DNA from: Billgrantia lactosivorans
Lineage (GTDB): Bacteria > Pseudomonadota > Gammaproteobacteria > Pseudomonadales > Halomonadaceae
Length of the DNA stretch: 64,000 bases
Direction of reading: 5' to 3'
NCBI RefSeq assembly: GCF_003254665.1
Contig: NZ_QHGY01000014.1
Coordinates: 346-64,345 of the forward strand
Positions 61,339-64,000 of the stretch are shown one piece after another. The position numbers and the translations under genes were made by a program. The notes below the pieces were generated by a model. That model made no database searches. It saw only the letters and a program-made list of their open reading frames with translations, and was not told where the DNA came from. Position 1 is the stretch's first letter. Every line of letters begins with the position of its first letter.

Positions 61339-62481
61339 ATGAAAGCACAGGAATGGTTGGAGCAGCTGCTCGACATCATGGCCCGGCAGGAGGCCTCGGA
61401 CCTGCTGATCTCGGTACAGGCACCCCCCACCATCAAGACCGCAGGCCAGCTCACGGCGCTCGGCGACCAGCGGCTCTCGGTGGAGCAGGTGCGTGAGCTG
61501 GTCAATACCGCCGTGCCGGAGGGGCTCAAGGAGCGCTTTGCGCAGGAGCGCGAGGCCAACTTCGCGCTGAGCCTCTCCGGGCGCGGGCGTTTCCGGGTCA
61601 GCGCCTTCCAGCAGCGCAACCAGTGGGCCATGGTCATTCGCCGCATCGCCTACGAGATTCCCCACCTGGAGGAGCTCTCGCTGCCGCCCCAGTTGGGCGA
61701 GCTGGCCAACCTCAAGCGCGGGCTGGTCTTCGTGGTGGGCGGCACGGGCACCGGCAAGTCGACCACCCTGGCGTCGATGATCCAGCAGCGCAACGAGACC
61801 GTGGGCGGGCACATCATCAGCGTCGAGGACCCCATCGAGTACGTGCACCCGCACAAGAAGGCGATCATCAACCAGCGCGAAGTGGGTATCGACACCGAGT
61901 CGTTCGAGGTGGCGCTGAAGAACACCCTGCGCCAGGCGCCGGACGTGGTGCTGATCGGCGAGGTGCGCACCCGCGAAACCATGGAGCACGCCCTGACCTT
62001 CGCCGAGACGGGCCACCTGTGCCTGGCCACCCTGCACGCCAACAATGCCAACCAGGCGCTCGACCGCATCATCCATTTCTTCCCCCACGAGCGCCATGAG
62101 CAGATCTGGCTCGACCTGTCGCTCAACCTGCACGCCATCGTCGCCCAGCAGCTGCTGCCCACCCGCGACGGCGGACGCACGCCGGCCATCGAGATCCTGC
62201 AGCGCACGCCATTGATCGCGGATCTCATCCGCAAGGGCGAGGTGGGAGAGATCAAGAACGTGATGGCCCGCTCGCGCGACCAGGGCATGCAGACCTTCGA
62301 TCAGGCGCTGTTCGAACTCTACAAGGCGGGCAAGATCAGCGAGGAGGTGGCCATGGTGCATGCCGACTCGGCCAACGAGCTGCGCATGATGATCAAGTAC
62401 GGCGACGAGAAGAGCGACGTGCTGGCCAAGGCGCAGGACAGCGCGCAGCGGTTTTCACTGCGCGACGACGACGATTTCTAG
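61339..62481 (+). CDS. pilU: PilT-like accessory ATPase PilU
   Basis: A PilT paralogue that assists pilus retraction. It has 380 residues. Walker A GGTGTGKS is at 134-141, with VEDPIEYVHPHKKAIINQREVG and TGHLCLATLHANNANQALDR. The C-terminal extension is longer than in PilT, and the AIRNLIRE motif is replaced by LIADLIRKGE. It is probably in an operon with pilT. Confidence 0.96.
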   Translation: MKAQEWLEQLLDIMARQEASDLLISVQAPPTIKTAGQLTALGDQRLSVEQVRELVNTAVPEGLKERFAQEREANFALSLSGRGRFRVSAFQQRNQWAMVIRRIAYEIPHLEELSLPPQLGELANLKRGLVFVVGGTGTGKSTTLASMIQQRNETVGGHIISVEDPIEYVHPHKKAIINQREVGIDTESFEVALKNTLRQAPDVVLIGEVRTRETMEHALTFAETGHLCLATLHANNANQALDRIIHFFPHERHEQIWLDLSLNLHAIVAQQLLPTRDGGRTPAIEILQRTPLIADLIRKGEVGEIKNVMARSRDQGMQTFDQALFELYKAGKISEEVAMVHADSANELRMMIKYGDEKSDVLAKAQDSAQRFSLRDDDDF

Positions 62482-62495
62482 CCTCGGCCCTGGCT

Positions 62496-64000
<1,505 letters not shown>

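Overview
The window looks like chromosomal DNA of a gammaproteobacterium of the Halomonadaceae (Halomonas-like). The DNA is GC-rich, and the gene order shares long blocks with Pseudomonas: smpB/ssrA, recN-grpE-dnaK-dnaJ-dapB-carAB-greA, ftsH-folP-glmM-tpiA-secG-tRNA-Leu, rimP-nusA-infB-rbfA-truB-rpsO-pnp, dksA-gluQ-cbrX-cbrA-cbrB-pcnB-folK-panB-panC and yggS-proC-yggT-metX-metW beside pilTU. Many proteins carry acidic tails (FtsH, SecG, InfB, BamE), as expected of a moderate halophile. No insertion sequence, prophage, CRISPR array or rRNA operon was seen; nearly everything is core housekeeping DNA.

Layout. 1-6.4 kb: GAPDH, a second-type aspartokinase, and a two-gene carboxyspermidine/carboxynorspermidine module facing a CRP/FNR-family regulator. 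6.4-9.4 kb: tmRNA, SmpB, RatA, RnfH, BamE, Fur. 9.4-15.3 kb: RecN and the GrpE-DnaK-DnaJ chaperones, with two clear sigma-32 promoters. 15.4-18.7 kb: a DUF2218 protein, an EamA transporter and a fusion of a Clp1/Grc3-type P-loop kinase domain with an RNase Z-like hydrolase. 18.7-24.8 kb: DapB, CarAB, GreA. 24.8-31.8 kb: YhbY, RlmE, FtsH, FolP, GlmM, TpiA, SecG, tRNA-Leu(GAG). 31.9-40.9 kb: initiator tRNA, then the rimP-to-pnp translation and RNA-decay block. 41-45 kb: thiolase, PanD, PanC, PanB, FolK. 45-53.2 kb: PcnB, a non-coding locus matching CrcZ, CbrB, CbrA, CbrX, GluQ, DksA. 53.4-64 kb: an aminotransferase, SfsA, the yggS-proC-yggT-metX-metW-DUF4426-Rieske run, PilT/PilU, AnmK and the start of TyrS.

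The most notable element lies between cbrB and pcnB on the minus strand (about 46541-47045). It is a non-coding stretch with nine A-rich CAA-repeat motifs, a GG-N10-GC sigma-54 promoter, an upstream inverted repeat and an intrinsic terminator. This is the architecture and position of the Pseudomonas Hfq/Crc-titrating RNA CrcZ. The sensor kinase CbrA, the sigma-54 activator CbrB and the small overlapping gene cbrX are all present, so the window appears to hold a complete carbon-catabolite-control circuit outside the pseudomonads. Second in interest is the Clp1/Grc3-RNase Z fusion, which would place a predicted 5'-OH polynucleotide kinase and a 3'-processing endonuclease in one polypeptide.
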